A stretch of 64,000 bases of DNA. It comes from Rhododendron vialii. Taxonomy: Eukaryota > Streptophyta > Magnoliopsida > Ericales > Ericaceae. The translations under genes and the position numbers were made by a program. The stretch spans positions 29,653,852 to 29,717,851 of the forward strand of contig NC_080562.1 of NCBI RefSeq assembly GCF_030253575.1, read 5' to 3'. The notes beneath the pieces are model-generated. The model was not told the DNA's origin. It searched no databases and saw only the letters and a program-made list of their open reading frames with translations. Below, in pieces: positions 47,554-59,112 of the stretch (position 1 is its first letter; every line of letters starts with the position of its first letter).

Positions 47554-48927
47554 ATGGTTACACCAACCTTTCACATAGCAATGTACCCTTGGTTTGCTCT
47601 TGGCCATCTCACCCCTTTCCTCCACCTCTCCAACAAACTAGCCAAGAAAGGCCACAAAATCTCATTCCTAATCCCCACCAAAACACAAAAAAAGCTACAA
47701 CCCTTCAATCTCCACCCTGAACTCATCACCTTTGTCCCCATCGCTGTCCCACCCGTACCCGGTCTACCCCCTGGTGTAGAGACCACTGCAGACGTCGGCA
47801 TGGCCTCGCATACCCTTCTCATGGAGGCCATGGACCGCACAGAGGACTACATTGAGCGTCTCCTCCGCGACCTGAAACCGGACTTCGTGCTCTTCGATTT
47901 CGCCTACTGGCTCCCGGGGGTGGCCCGTCGTTTAGGAATCAAGTCTGTTCACTACTGCATCATCAGTCCTGCAACGACAGGTTACTCGATGTCCCCAGCA
48001 AGGACACTCGATGGCAGGGAGGTAACGGAGGGAGACCTAATGTTGCCCCCACCTGACTACCCGGATTTGTCGATCAAGCTACTGCCCCATGAGGCACGAG
48101 CCTTCTACGGCATGAGGACTTGGAAGTACGGCGGAGATGTGCTTTTTTATGATCGTCTCCACGCCAGCTTTACCCAGTGTGATGCCCTGGGATTCAGGAC
48201 ATCTCGAGAGATCGAAGGGCCTTTTTGTGACTATCTGGGACACCATTTCGGGAAGCCCGTCCTGCTTTCGGGACCCGTTATTCCAGAGCCACCCACCTGC
48301 CCTTTAGACCATAAATTGGCTAAGTGGCTAGATCAGTTCAAATCCGGTTCGGTTATTTTCTGTGCATTTGGAAGTCAGTGCATCTTGGAAAAAGGCCAGT
48401 TTCAAGAGTTACTGTTGGGTCTAGAGCTTACTTATATGCCGTTTATGGCGGCTCTGAAGCCACCTATGGGAGCCGAGACTGTTGAAGAAGCATTGCCAGA
48501 GATGTTTGAGGAAAGAATTGGAAAAAGAGGGGTTGTGTATGGGGGTTGGGTTCAGCAGCAGCTAATTCTAGAACACCCATCAGTGGGCTGCTTCATTACC
48601 CATTGCGGGTCGGGTTCTTTATCGGAAGCATTGGTGAATAAGTGTCAGTTGGTGCTATTGCCTTATTTCGGGGATCAGATAATTAACGCGAGGATGATGA
48701 GTGTGAGTATGAAGGTGGGAGTGGAAGTCGAGAAAGGGGAACAAGACGGGTTGTTCACGAGGGAGAGCGTGTGTAAGGCAGTGAGGACGGTGATGGAAGA
48801 AGGCGACGAGGTTGGGAAAGAGGTTAGGGCTAACAAGGCTAAGTTGAGGGAGTTGTTGAAGAAAGATCTGGACTCGTCTTACATTGACAGTTTCAATGAG
48901 AAATTGAGAGACTTCTTGTTGAGATAG
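47554..48927 (+). CDS. UGT79-like flavonoid/anthocyanin glycosyltransferase
   Basis: A single-exon frame of 457 residues from the ATG at 47554. An in-frame ATG at 47476 would add 26 residues unlike any UGT N-terminus, so the inner start, which begins [21 protein letters not shown], is preferred. The catalytic His18 and Asp115 (in DFVLFD) and a complete 44-residue PSPG box (Trp332 to Gln375) are present. Within it [12 protein letters not shown] and the ending LPYFGDQ are typical of the UGT79 clade, whose members add a second sugar (rhamnose, xylose, galactose or glucose) to a flavonoid or anthocyanin 3-O-glycoside in the cytosol. The last PSPG residue is Gln, usual for UDP-glucose users but not decisive in this clade. 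Donor and acceptor cannot be read from sequence. A hAT-like MITE sits just upstream. Confidence 0.94.
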   Translation: MVTPTFHIAMYPWFALGHLTPFLHLSNKLAKKGHKISFLIPTKTQKKLQPFNLHPELITFVPIAVPPVPGLPPGVETTADVGMASHTLLMEAMDRTEDYIERLLRDLKPDFVLFDFAYWLPGVARRLGIKSVHYCIISPATTGYSMSPARTLDGREVTEGDLMLPPPDYPDLSIKLLPHEARAFYGMRTWKYGGDVLFYDRLHASFTQCDALGFRTSREIEGPFCDYLGHHFGKPVLLSGPVIPEPPTCPLDHKLAKWLDQFKSGSVIFCAFGSQCILEKGQFQELLLGLELTYMPFMAALKPPMGAETVEEALPEMFEERIGKRGVVYGGWVQQQLILEHPSVGCFITHCGSGSLSEALVNKCQLVLLPYFGDQIINARMMSVSMKVGVEVEKGEQDGLFTRESVCKAVRTVMEEGDEVGKEVRANKAKLRELLKKDLDSSYIDSFNEKLRDFLLR

Positions 48928-51900
48928 TTGGGGATTCTGATGCTTGTTTTGAGGATTATGTTTTCAACTGGGGATGTGTGGTGAACTCGTGTGTTAATTA
49001 GCTACCAAACCAAATTATACAAGTTTTGTTGTCTGCTTATCACATTTTGTTGGACTAATGGAAGGCCTGCACAAGTTCATGATCTGTATCTGCATGTTTT
49101 GTGAGAGATCTACTTAGACAAATCCATCGCACACGGTTTTGCGAAAATTGGTTACACATTTACCAATTTTGGGACAACTCATGATTTCGAAAAGCTTTGT
49201 AATTTGAATGGCCAAAGTTATCTCTCCAATATGTTGTCGTGCGTCTTGTGACATGAGAGAAGTGTTTGGTATCTATGAAAAACTGTTTACAGAAACTCAG
49301 AAATCATTTGTCTGGCAGCGTAGATTTTGCTGCACACCCGTAACTCACATAATTTGCAAATTGCGTGCATGTAGCAATTTTGCACTGAAATTTCTCCCGT
49401 CCTTCCAGCAGGCCCCTGAATCAGCTTAAAGAGGGGTAATCACTAGCAATAGAAAATGTACTGTTTGTTCACATAAAAATATCTAGCAGGGAAATCAGAA
49501 TATGTACGGAAAAATGTAAATGACTTTCATACTCGGTCTGAGAGAAATAGGGAGGCTGCAATTTACTCCGAGAAGACTCGAGCCCGAATATCACGCGATG
49601 AAAATTGTCTTATGATCTTATCCACCAAACCATTCTAGGTCATGTGTTTGGTCCCATAGAACAACCAAATGCATTGTTTATGCTGCTCAAGTCAGTATGT
49701 CTCCTCACAAATTGTAGAGAACCATTGTCCGTGTGGACTACAAAAGATGCACCATTCCAAGTCCATATCAAACTGACAAAAATAACAGCACCAGTACCTT
49801 ACCATGCTGATGTTTTCGGGAAAAATCATGCGGATTGCAGAACAGAGCTAGTGTTGCTGGAGAAGAGAAAATTATAATCTCACATAAAAGTTTGTTCGTC
49901 CCATTACAAACTGAAAGGTTAATAACCGACATATAATTCTTTGCGAAGATAGACAAAAGGGGCCACAACTGAATATAATAATTCCCTTTACAAAATGATG
50001 CACTAAGTAAACAGCACAGAATCAGATGAGAGTCCATGATACATCCCATTGGCACCTTCTTTGTGACTGATAAACACCCCAGCAACAAACTATATGAAAG
50101 GCTTTAATCCACAAGCCTCCTCTTCAAAAACAACACTTGAACAAATGTCTCAGCAGCGTCGGTCAGATTCTGATTTGCATGAGTTGAAAAATTGTGAAAC
50201 TATTTCAAACTAATGGCAGTCGAGGACTGGAAGATGTAGCTGTCCATTCTGAGAAAGCACTTGCTTCAAAAAGAAGTAGTTGTCCAAGGAAGAAGCTCTA
50301 CCTCGGAAGAAATCTGTTCATAGGCATTTGGTCATTGTGATTAGTAAAACAATATTCCAATCAAAAGGGTCATTCCAAGCTTCCAACATTACATTACCAA
50401 AAAATACAGTATTTCAATTAGAGACTACTATGCCTCAACTAATTGCTCTTACACACAAAAAATACAGTACTTCTGTAGACCTTGATCTAGTAGCCGGGGG
50501 AGCAATAGTTCCTGCTACCTTACAAGCATCACTACACAAACTAAAAAGGCAGGAAAAAGCACAAATAATAAGAGTACGAGATAGCAAGATTTGGTAGGCA
50601 GTAACTAAATATGGTCATTCAATTAGAGCAATTGAAGTTTTCTCCATCAATTGGAGACACAAGAAGTCTTTAAGTGTTGAATTCTTTGATCTTGGTGTAA
50701 CAGGGTAATTCAAAACCAAATATCTCAAAGGATCTATCCATTGTGAATTGTAGCTGAGGTCCAGTTGGATGAAAAGCACAAGTAAGCAGGGAACATGGAC
50801 TCTTAAGAAGAATTTTGGGTCCATCCCCACAGGTCACTAGAGACAATCAAGACTGGCAGAAATCTTCTGATATCGTTACGGCATATCCAAGAAGATGGGT
50901 CAAAACTCAAAAGCATAACAGTAAGCAGGGAGCATGGACCTCAAAAAAGAATTTTTACATTCACCCCCACTAAAGAAACTAAAATCCAAAGGGAAACACC
51001 AAAAGGAAGCGTCTTCCTCTATCAGTGGGATTCAAAATGTGCGGGTTCTATTAAATTTCAACAAAGTACATGGCCAAAAACAATTTGATTCTTATAAAAT
51101 TCTAAACTGCGGCAAAATGCAGTGTCAGGGAGCAGAGCTAGTACGGTATGGATACGGACTATATCTCCAGCCTACTGCTCCGTACAGAGTAGGATTCAGG
51201 GATTTCAAACACTCTAATGGACTATTACAAGCTGAGTAGTCAAAGTAATTGCGTCTATCACTGAAGGCAGCCAGGAGTCACTCTTGCCACACAATCATGG
51301 ATCAATTTAATCGTGTCGATGCAAAAAGGTGATTTTAGTGACTTTCCGACATCAGCAAATCTGCTCCAAAGACCCATGTTCAATCTGAAGCAGCCCAACC
51401 ATTAAAATTCACAGCTTTGTGGAGATCTAAGGTGGTTCCGTCGAATTCATTCATTTAAGCTGTCGCAATTGAGGATTCACTGTTTGTGTAAAGATTTGTT
51501 CGGTCAATTACTTGGACAAAAAGATCCAGAATTGAGCTAGATTTGTCCAGAAAGTTAATTTTGTTCTTGATTTCAAGTATGTAACTTGTCAATTTGATGT
51601 TTTTGGTAAATTAATTTGTTTTCCCTTCGAATAGTAGAGTGATTAAAAAAAAATTAACTTAAACAAGTGGGTTTCCAAGGAGGATTGGGACTTCTTCTGC
51701 AATAACTAAAGCTCACGTCCCCTAGCTATTGAGTTTTTTTGTTGATCATTAGAGATGAATTCTCTACATTGGTTCTGTTTGTGGGTTTTCTTATTGCTCT
51801 ATTCTCCTCCTCAAACGTTTCCCTTCATCATCATAGCTCCACAAAACTTAAAAGACTGAACCACCTCGAAGAGTAAAGATGTGGTTCATTATGAGGCTCC

Positions 51901-53194
51901 AAGATACTTGTAGAAATCCTTGATGGTTTTTATGTTCCCGTGAAACGCTAAAACACCAAACTGTTTAATGTGATGAAGGATAACCCAGCAACTAATCAAA
52001 AACCACAACCAACGCTGAGAGCATACCAAAACAAAAAATCATAAAGACTGCAAACTTCCCCATCAACAGACAACAATGCTCATAATCTTCATCCTACTAT
52101 CATATAGACCACCCGACACCACACCATAAAGCTACTAACCTTTGGCAGTGCACTTATATCAGACAGAAGCCTTTCCATACTCACTTTCCTACATGATTGG
52201 GAGCTTAAGCTTGGATAAACATAAAACTATTGCCACGAAATAAAAGTGCATAATTTAAGAAGCGGCATACATAACAAAGCACCATGCCTCAAAGTGCATA
52301 AATAAATTGGGTACATGACTCGAAGAGAGATACAGCATTAGGGGAGGGGGGGCCACGTATGACTTGACTTATTTGGTTTAGAAGATTCAATCAAGTTAAG
52401 AAAATGGATGGTTTTCCCTATAAGTGCCAGAACTGGCTTGGCACTGGCCACTTTAGGCTATCTCATATGGAGAGCAAGGTATTGTCAACGGGGGAGTACC
52501 TACTTGGTGGTTGATTGGAGGTATACTATGGCTTAGACTTTGGTTGGCCTCTCCAAATAGCTTGGATTTTCAGGTGAAAAAGAAACACCAAGTCATTTTA
52601 CATTATTTGGCAATCTAAAGAAGCCAAAAGATAGTCCAACAAAGAACAAAAAACTGAACTTTATACCTCCAATCATTTACCTTCCATACATGAAATGCCA
52701 AAATGCCAAAAAGATATCGCAAACAACTTGGCATTTTTAGCTTGGATGTCTTAAATAAAAAGCCAAAAAATCCAGCGATTTCAACTTCATTTGGCATGTC
52801 TAAAATCCAACTTCGGTTTGTTTTCATGTTTGGAATTAGTATTGAAGCTAAAACAACTAACTTATTGTCCGCTCTTGTCTGGACTATGTTTTGACTTTCT
52901 CAAAATAAAACGATGGAAATAAATAGACTTCATAAGCCAAAACCAACTCATTAAGAGATCCAAAAGAAGATGAAAAAAAATAAAACCAACAAGGCAACAA
53001 CACACTCTTTAGTCTTCACAATCAAAACTCGCAGCAGCTAAACAGATAAAAACAATTTGCCTAGTGCAACTCCAGTTTGGGTCCTTGCCAATCCTCAAAC
53101 CATAGGGGATACATACAACTCCATCTAAAGTGCGCCACTTGGCTAATATTAGTTTCAATGACCATTATTTCAAATATTATCCAACACCCTATGA

Positions 53195-53578
53195 TGCATG
53201 GATACGGACACGAGGACACGGGAATTCTTAAAAAAATGGGGACACGGACATAGCGGGGGACATGCCACATGTATATTTATTTATATTTTTTTTCAATTTT
53301 TTTCCAAGTTTAAATGGCAAAATGTGGACAAAACAAAAAATCCATAGTAAACAAGACATCCATAAGTTCAATACAACCCTATTGAAAAATTACAGTTTGA
53401 CACCCAAAATTTTAGAAAAAGTTTGACCCCCAAATTTTTTTAAAATTACATCTTGACCCTGCTGTGTCCCCATCGGTGCCCCCCGTGTCCCCAGTTGTGT
53501 CCCTCCCAAAAATTTAAATTAAATTATGGGACACGCCACGTGGCATGTCCCATACGTGTCCCCGTGTCCGACACTGCA
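53195..53578. mobile_element. MITE with GGACACG ends
   Basis: The left end TGCATGGATACGGACACGAG and the right end read on the other strand TGCAGTGTCGGACACGGG are inverted, both followed by further GGACACG-type repeats. The interior contains GTGTCCC repeats. This type is common in plant genomes. No clear target duplication, so the superfamily is open. Confidence 0.65.
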
Positions 53579-54429
53579 ATACTTTGACCTCTAGAGGTGT
53601 CGGGGCTTCATAGCCCACACCAGTCTCAGACCTAAACAAAGGCAACTACACTTGTGCAGCCACTGAAACATACACGGTGTTAACAATGTTCAATACTTAG
53701 TAGGCTGAATCCAACAAAGAATAAATAAACAGCCCGAACTCAACAAGCTGAATCGCAAACCTTTGTTGCCGAAGAGCTTTTTCAACTGCATTCCCATAGG
53801 CTCTATGTCAGAGTTTTTCGTATACAGGGACTCTCACAAATCTTTCCAAATCTCTTATGGTTCAACTTGTTCGCACCTTCTGTTTTATTTTTCTTCTTTT
53901 TCTTGCAATATATATCCTGTGTCGGGTTTATTCTATTGTTTCTCCAAAATGAATTGGATGACATCATCTTCATCGCTGGAAAGTTGGGCAAAAAGGTGAC
54001 GCCATTAAAAGTTTTTGGTGGCTTCAAGAAGTGTTATCTAACACTGGAATTGTTTAGGATGACATTAGGATGTATAAACTTTTTAAAACATCATCGTTGA
54101 ATCTAAAACTTTCCAAGTGTCACGACTTTAGACAGGATTGGAGGATTCTCCAATCCTTTGAGAATTGGAGTTGCACATCTCCCAACTTTTTTGACATTAA
54201 ATTTCCTTAACAAGGAACACGATCGCAACTTCCCTTTTTTCACCATCATTCCCATAAACTCCACAAGAGAATACCACAAACATAATCTCGTCATTTTTTA
54301 GAAGACAAGGCGGCTTCAACTAGAACAACAATTTTGGCTACCAAAAGCATTAGTTTGAGAAGAAAGAATCAGAAATAAAAACCACGCAAATCCTTTTAAG
54401 TGTATGTAAGCATTTCGCATTGAATTTAG

Positions 54430-54597
54430 GCCCCATTCCGCTAAGGTTCTTATCATTTAAGTACTTATTTTCCGCTTTACGAGACAGGTAAGTGCTTATT
54501 TTTTTGGAATTAAAGGTAATGTATTGTGAGAGAATGACCTGTCTCGTAAAGTGGGAAATAACTACTTAAAAAATAAGAACCTTAGCGGAACGGGGCA
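54430..54597. mobile_element. Complete CCCCGTTCCGCTAAGG hairpin MITE
   Basis: The 168-bp element starts GCCCCATTCCGCTAAGGTTC and ends GAACCTTAGCGGAACGGGGC. The arms pair nearly perfectly through TTTACGAGACAGG for about 60 bp. The partial element at 14058-14178 belongs to the same family. Confidence 0.9.
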
Positions 54598-55677
54598 CAT
54601 GCAATGCAAAATGTTTTTAACTAACGTGCATAATTACTCACATCCTCAAAAAACCAATCTTGAGTAAAGACCATACATTTATAGGCAACTAGCGTGCAGA
54701 ATTATCTGCGTGACTGCATCCTATGAGATCATCTTTCTATTTGTAAACTATCAAGCTCCCACAACTTTAGGCAAGACCTCCGGGATAATCATTAAACTCT
54801 CCAAGAAGCTACTTATTCTAGAATTACTCACATCCTCAAAAAACCACTTCTCCCTCTTCCTTAGGATGTACGAATAAAGTGGGGCACTACATTACCATGC
54901 TTCCCACCGGTACTACTCAAAGTTTCCAACAATTTCGCTCATTACCCAATAAACGCTGTTATCTGCCACAGAGAAACAGAGCTATGGCTTCGCTAGCAAT
55001 TCCCGTTCCATGATAAGTTGATGAGGACCAGCCTCGTCAGTAATGTAGTTTGCATGCAACCACCCCTTCTTTTCTTTTCTTATCAGCTATGTCCAACCAC
55101 CTTAGCGACAATAGATGAAAATCCACGTACAAGAAACCAACTCTCTAGTCCTATTTCCCTACCTTTACACAACATGCTACGCTACACAAAAGTTTTCAAG
55201 GGAACTGGATTCCATCATTTCATTATATAAACAGCACAACGGTACCAAATTACATGACTTTTCATATGGATACACACCTTTTGCCAAAAGAAGAAAAAAA
55301 CATAACCACAAATTAGTGATTGGTCGGTCTAAACTGAATAAGAAATACAGAAATGAAGTAGTAAAAAGTTAAACGATACGCAATTCGCTGGAGTGTTTAT
55401 AGAAACAAACAGAATGGTCAATCACCTATTTTCCATATATACTGTCCGTTCTGTTACTTTTTTTTAGCAAACCAAACATCCAGTTGAGCATATTCTAAGA
55501 GATGACAACTTCATTCTAGGGAACCAAACAAGGCCAAAAAATGCGAGTAACCTATAAATTTGGGGCCACCTTATTGACCAATAATGAAATGAAAATGTAA
55601 CGACGATCGTAATTTAAGAAGCTTCGACAATTAGTGGAACTATAAAAAAACCCAAAAAACCATAAATTTAGAAGTTT

Positions 55678-56220
55678 TCAAAAACCATACCATCGTCCAC
55701 TGGAACTCGGCCGAGTCCCACTCGAACCAGGCCGATTCATCTCCACCGGATTCTCCCTGGATCGGGCTCCCTGCTGCGGACCGGGCTTCTCCTCCCGGCC
55801 CGCGAACCCCGGCCGGAGATGGGGCGGGACGAACCGCCCCGACTTGGGCGACGGAGAAGGAGACGGCGAGTACTCCCTGTCCGGCTTCGGCAGAGTCAGA
55901 GGGGAGGGAATCAGGGTCGGACCCGATCCGGTTCGGCCCAGCGGGCGGAGAGATATCGGATCGGGAGTCGTCGGTGATTGCTGTAGCTGTGGTTGCGGTG
56001 GCGTGGAAGGAGGGGAGGGTTGGGGGACGGGTTTGGGAGCGGGCCGGGTCAGGACGAGCATGTTGCCATGGATACGAGAGTTGGAGAGGATTTTCTTGGT
56101 GGTGGGAGTGGTGAGGGGTGAGGCGGAGGAGGAGGAGGAAGGGTGGTGTTTCTTCTGGTGGATGTCGTTGAAGTTGAGGGAGGCGTACTTGTTGTTGGTC
56201 GACTTACTACTTGCCATCAA
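55678..56220 (-). CDS. Ser/Pro-rich protein of unknown function (180 aa)
   Basis: A single-exon frame, GC-rich and clearly different in composition from its flanks. The protein begins MMASSKSTNNKYASLNFNDI, has a Ser/Thr-rich stretch (28-42), the segment RIHGNMLVLTRPAPKP (49-64), a Pro-rich low-complexity part (65-127), a short SGRFVPPHLRPGF (127-139) and ends SSSGRWYGF. VPPHLR-type motifs occur in several RNA-associated proteins, which hints at an RNA or translation link, but that is weak inference. No signal peptide, membrane segment or folded domain is visible; it is probably largely disordered. The defined N- and C-terminal motifs suggest a conserved plant family rather than a chance frame, but I cannot name it. 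Its start could be either of the first two methionines. Confidence 0.72.
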   Translation of the reverse strand: MMASSKSTNNKYASLNFNDIHQKKHHPSSSSSASPLTTPTTKKILSNSRIHGNMLVLTRPAPKPVPQPSPPSTPPQPQLQQSPTTPDPISLRPLGRTGSGPTLIPSPLTLPKPDREYSPSPSPSPKSGRFVPPHLRPGFAGREEKPGPQQGARSRENPVEMNRPGSSGTRPSSSGRWYGF

Positions 56221-56477
56221 CCGTAGTAGGAGGAGAGAGAGAGAGACGATACGATTTGGCGTATGGGAGCGGGAGTTCTAGCGGTGAGACGATTCGATGA
56301 GAGAGAGAGAGAGAGAGAGTCTCCGTAGTGATGATGGCCGACTGTGAGGAATAGACCATTTCCATCTGGATTTCCGAGCGTGCTCGGTTTTTGTGGGGCT
56401 AAATTACAGTGATTTGGCCTGAGGTTTATTGTCAGTACACAAGATTCTCCTCAACGTTTTAAAAATTACAAGAGTTC

Positions 56478-56728
56478 AATTCTTTTTCGTATTTGTTATT
56501 TTTGTGTAAATTTTTTGTGAATTATTAATTCACTTCAACGAGAGAAATTGAAATAAATTAAAAAAATTACTATGATTCAAAATTACTACAATAATAATTT
56601 TTACTTTTCGATTTCTTTTGTCGAGAGAGACAATAATATACGAATTCTGACACAAAAATAATAAATGAGATTTTTTCTTGAATAAAATGAATTTTTTTTT
56701 TCTTTTTTCTTTTTGCCAAACTAGGCCT
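56478..56728. mobile_element. Partial hairpin MITE
   Basis: Blocks GTATTTGTTATTTTTGTG, ATTATTAATTCACTTC(A)ACGAGAG and their mirror copies (TTTTGTCGAGAGAGACAATA, ACACAAAAATAATAAATGAG) form an inverted repeat. They match the internal parts of the elements at 5034-5398 and 24328-24650, but the outer CCCCGTTT ends are missing or eroded. Confidence 0.6.
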
Positions 56729-56978
56729 AATAGAACAAATGACGATGAAATCTGATCATGGGTAATACTGTAGGTATTCCTATGCTAACTTTTACGATTT
56801 TTTTGTTTATTTTTTTATACTGTATCACATGCCATCTAAGTGTTACTTATTTTTTAAGGAAAAAAAAAAAACCAATGCAAACTCGCAGCCAAAAATTTCT
56901 CCCAGGAGTCCCAATAAGGCCTTGGGGAAGGGGCATATCTCTCTTAAGTCCCGTTCTAGAACACTTTCTTAAAAAATA

Positions 56979-57532
56979 GAGACATTTTTAAAATGACATC
57001 TGAATTTTGCACCAAATGTCACAGAGACACCTGAATTTAAGTTTATTTCAATTAAATACCTGTACTAACAAAATTTTCAAATTTAGACACCTGAACTTAA
57101 GTTTATTTCAATTAAACACCTGTATTAACAAAATCCCTAAATTTAGACCCCGCCGTTATATTTCGTCCCAAAAATTGCTGACATGGCATCTCCAACCAGT
57201 TTAAGTTACCCCATTGCACATGTTTCCAATAAGAGACGATGCACCCAAGCGAAACCCATAGGCAAACTTCATCGTCCCCTATTGGAAACAGTACAATGGG
57301 GCAACTTAAACAGGTTGGAGATGCCATATCAGTAATTTTTGGGAAGAAATATAACGGCGGAGGTCTAAATTTGGGGATTTTGTTAGTACAGGTGTTTAAT
57401 TAAAATAAACTTAAGTTCAAGTGTCTAAATTTGGAAATTTTGTTAGTATAGGTGTTTAATTGAAATAAACTTAAGTTCATGTATCTCTATGATATTTAGT
57501 GCAAAGTTCAATTGCCATTTTAAAATTTTTCC
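56979..57532. mobile_element. Mutator-like MITE with long inverted repeats
   Basis: The 554-bp element has arms of more than 230 bp that pair with few mismatches around a short centre near 57240-57260, and perfect 9-bp duplications TAAAAAATA at 56970-56978 and 57533-57541. Nine-base duplications and long terminal repeats are the marks of Mutator-like elements. Each arm contains two variants of a roughly 65-bp block with TTAAGTTTATTTCAATTAAA. No transposase. Confidence 0.87.
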
Positions 57533-57634
57533 TAAAAAATAAATATTTATTTCACATTTTTAAACTCAAAAATAATGTAAATAAAAAAAAAATTTCAATT
57601 TTTATTAAAGATCTCAATGAGATCTATCAAACAA

Positions 57635-58802
57635 TTCTTGATCTCATCCTCTCTCTCTAGAGCTCCTGATCTCATCCTCTCTCTCTCTCTAGAGATCTCA
57701 AATCGCGGCTAAGTTCTGGGGGGGGGGCTTCCTGCCTCCGCCGCCTCCCCCCTCCTCCCTCATCCTCTCCTCCCCTCCCTCTTTCCTTTCTCTCGTTTCA
57801 TTCCCCTTCCCCTCTGCTCCGATCTGTTCTTGTCCCGCTCTCAGTCGGGATGGCGTGGTGGTGGTGGGTTGGGGGCCGGTGGTCCTCTAGCTCGACTGGT
57901 GCTCGACCTCCCCCGTCTGTCTTGGATCTGGTTTAGTGTGGCAGCAGCGGTGGCAGGCGGTGGAGGTGGCGATGTCCGGGGTTTGGAATCTAAATAATGG
58001 GGTTTAAAGTGGTCGGGGTCTTTTTTTCTTTTTCTGTTCCGGCTTTGACCGGTGTTTCCTCCAGCTGTTTTCTCAATCTGGTTTGGTTTTCCCGGTTTGG
58101 GTTTTCCCCAGATCCGGTGGGAGGGATGGTGGGTGAATAAGCCGCTAACTTCACTCCGGTGTGGTGGCGGTGTGATGGATAATGGCGGGGGCTTGGCCTT
58201 GGAGCCTGGGTTCTCTTTTCGGCTTTGGGGAGTAACTGAGCAAGGTAGATTCACTGTCATCGGCGCTGTGGGCCGGTTCGATCGAAGTTGCTAGCCCAGA
58301 CGGATTTCTTCTTTGTCCTTCCGAGCCCGGAGCCTGCTCGTGCCAGTGGGGGCTTGCCAGAGAGGTGTCTCCACTGCTCCGATTTGGGAACCAGTCGTTG
58401 CCTCCTTTTTTGGCGGTGAGTGATCTGTTCTCGGTCGAGGCTTGGCCGGCGTGCATCAGTGGTAGTTTTCCATGGTGGCTGTGTTTATTTCCTTGTTTGT
58501 AGTTTTTCCCTGTTTCCATCGGTTCGGAGTAGTTTGTCTTTGATTGGTCTCGTACATCAGACCGGGGCAACTAGTGGATAGATTAAGAGCCCGTCGTGAC
58601 CCGACCCTTTGAGGCGGTGAGACGTGCTTAGGTCTATCCTCTAGTTCAAGTCGGTTTTGCCGATGCCCCTTTGTCACCTGGTTTCATTGCTTTTCTTTGT
58701 GATGGATTGTTGTTCGAGGCCCTTCTTTGTTATTCGGTGGATTCGCTGTAATTTGCCTATTTTGGCTTTTAATGAAATTGTGATTCAGATAAAAAAAAAA
58801 AA
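57635..58802 (+). mobile_element. Non-LTR retroposon, non-autonomous, with poly(A) tail
   Basis: The 1168-bp insertion ends TTTTAATGAAATTGTGATTC then an A run (58790-58802), and is flanked by 13-bp duplications ATCTATCAAACAA (57622-57634 and 58803-58815). It starts with CT-rich DNA, is GC-rich, and has no reverse transcriptase. The 3' end style resembles plant L1-type LINEs, so a LINE with its coding part lost, or a SINE-like parasite of one, is most likely. Long open frames on the minus strand (57841-58570) are not in the transcribed sense of the element and are not called genes. Confidence 0.82.
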
Positions 58803-59110
58803 ATCTATCAAACAAGATCTATATTGATAAAAAAATTATTTATTTACAAGAATATATAATTTTAAAACTTAAAATTACCTTATTAAAAAATAACTTATTT
58901 CTCTTCCGGGAACGGAGCACTTGTTAGATTATGAAATCATGGTTGGACTTGCGAACTCTAGTGCGTTACAGTACACTATGGTCGACCTTCTAAGGAGAAG
59001 CTCTGTCTGTTCCTAATTCTAAGAACAAGGTCTGTTCTGTTCTGTTCCTAAACAAGGTTGTAGGCTTGTAGCGACGTGAAAAACAGCAAGTAAAAAGCGG
59101 CTGTTTGTAT

Positions 59111-59112
<2 letters not shown>

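Larger units (their letters stand above)
48928..55677. other. 6.7-kb region without a recognised gene
   Basis: I see two MITEs (53195-53578, 54430-54597) and the probable 3' regions of the flanking genes. Two stretches of about 48 bp starting GTAAGCAGGGA (near 50782 and 50921) are diverged direct repeats. Inverted AT-rich blocks around 52520-52890 (TTGGAGGTATA against TATACCTCCAA) suggest another eroded element. Short open frames on both strands (for example 50934-51239 plus, 53763-54300 both strands) have no family resemblance and no consistent codon bias, so I do not call genes. Confidence 0.6.
56946..58918. mobile_element. Hairpin MITE split by two later insertions
   Basis: The host pieces are 56946-56978, 57542-57634 and 58816-58918. 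Read in order, they match the reverse complement of the intact element at 14487-14843 (TTCTTAAAAAATA; TTTTTAAACTCAAAAATAATG; AAAGATCTCAATGAGATCTA; TTTTAAAACTTAAAATTACC; ATTAAAAAATAACTTATTTC). A Mutator-like hairpin (56979-57532) and a poly(A) retroposon (57635-58802) interrupt it. The host must be the oldest of the three. Confidence 0.85.

Noticed and set aside
57841-58570. Two overlapping 139-residue minus-strand frames as genes
   Set aside because: They lie antisense within a poly(A) retroposon and are low-complexity Pro/Lys/Arg-rich; no family match and no start context.
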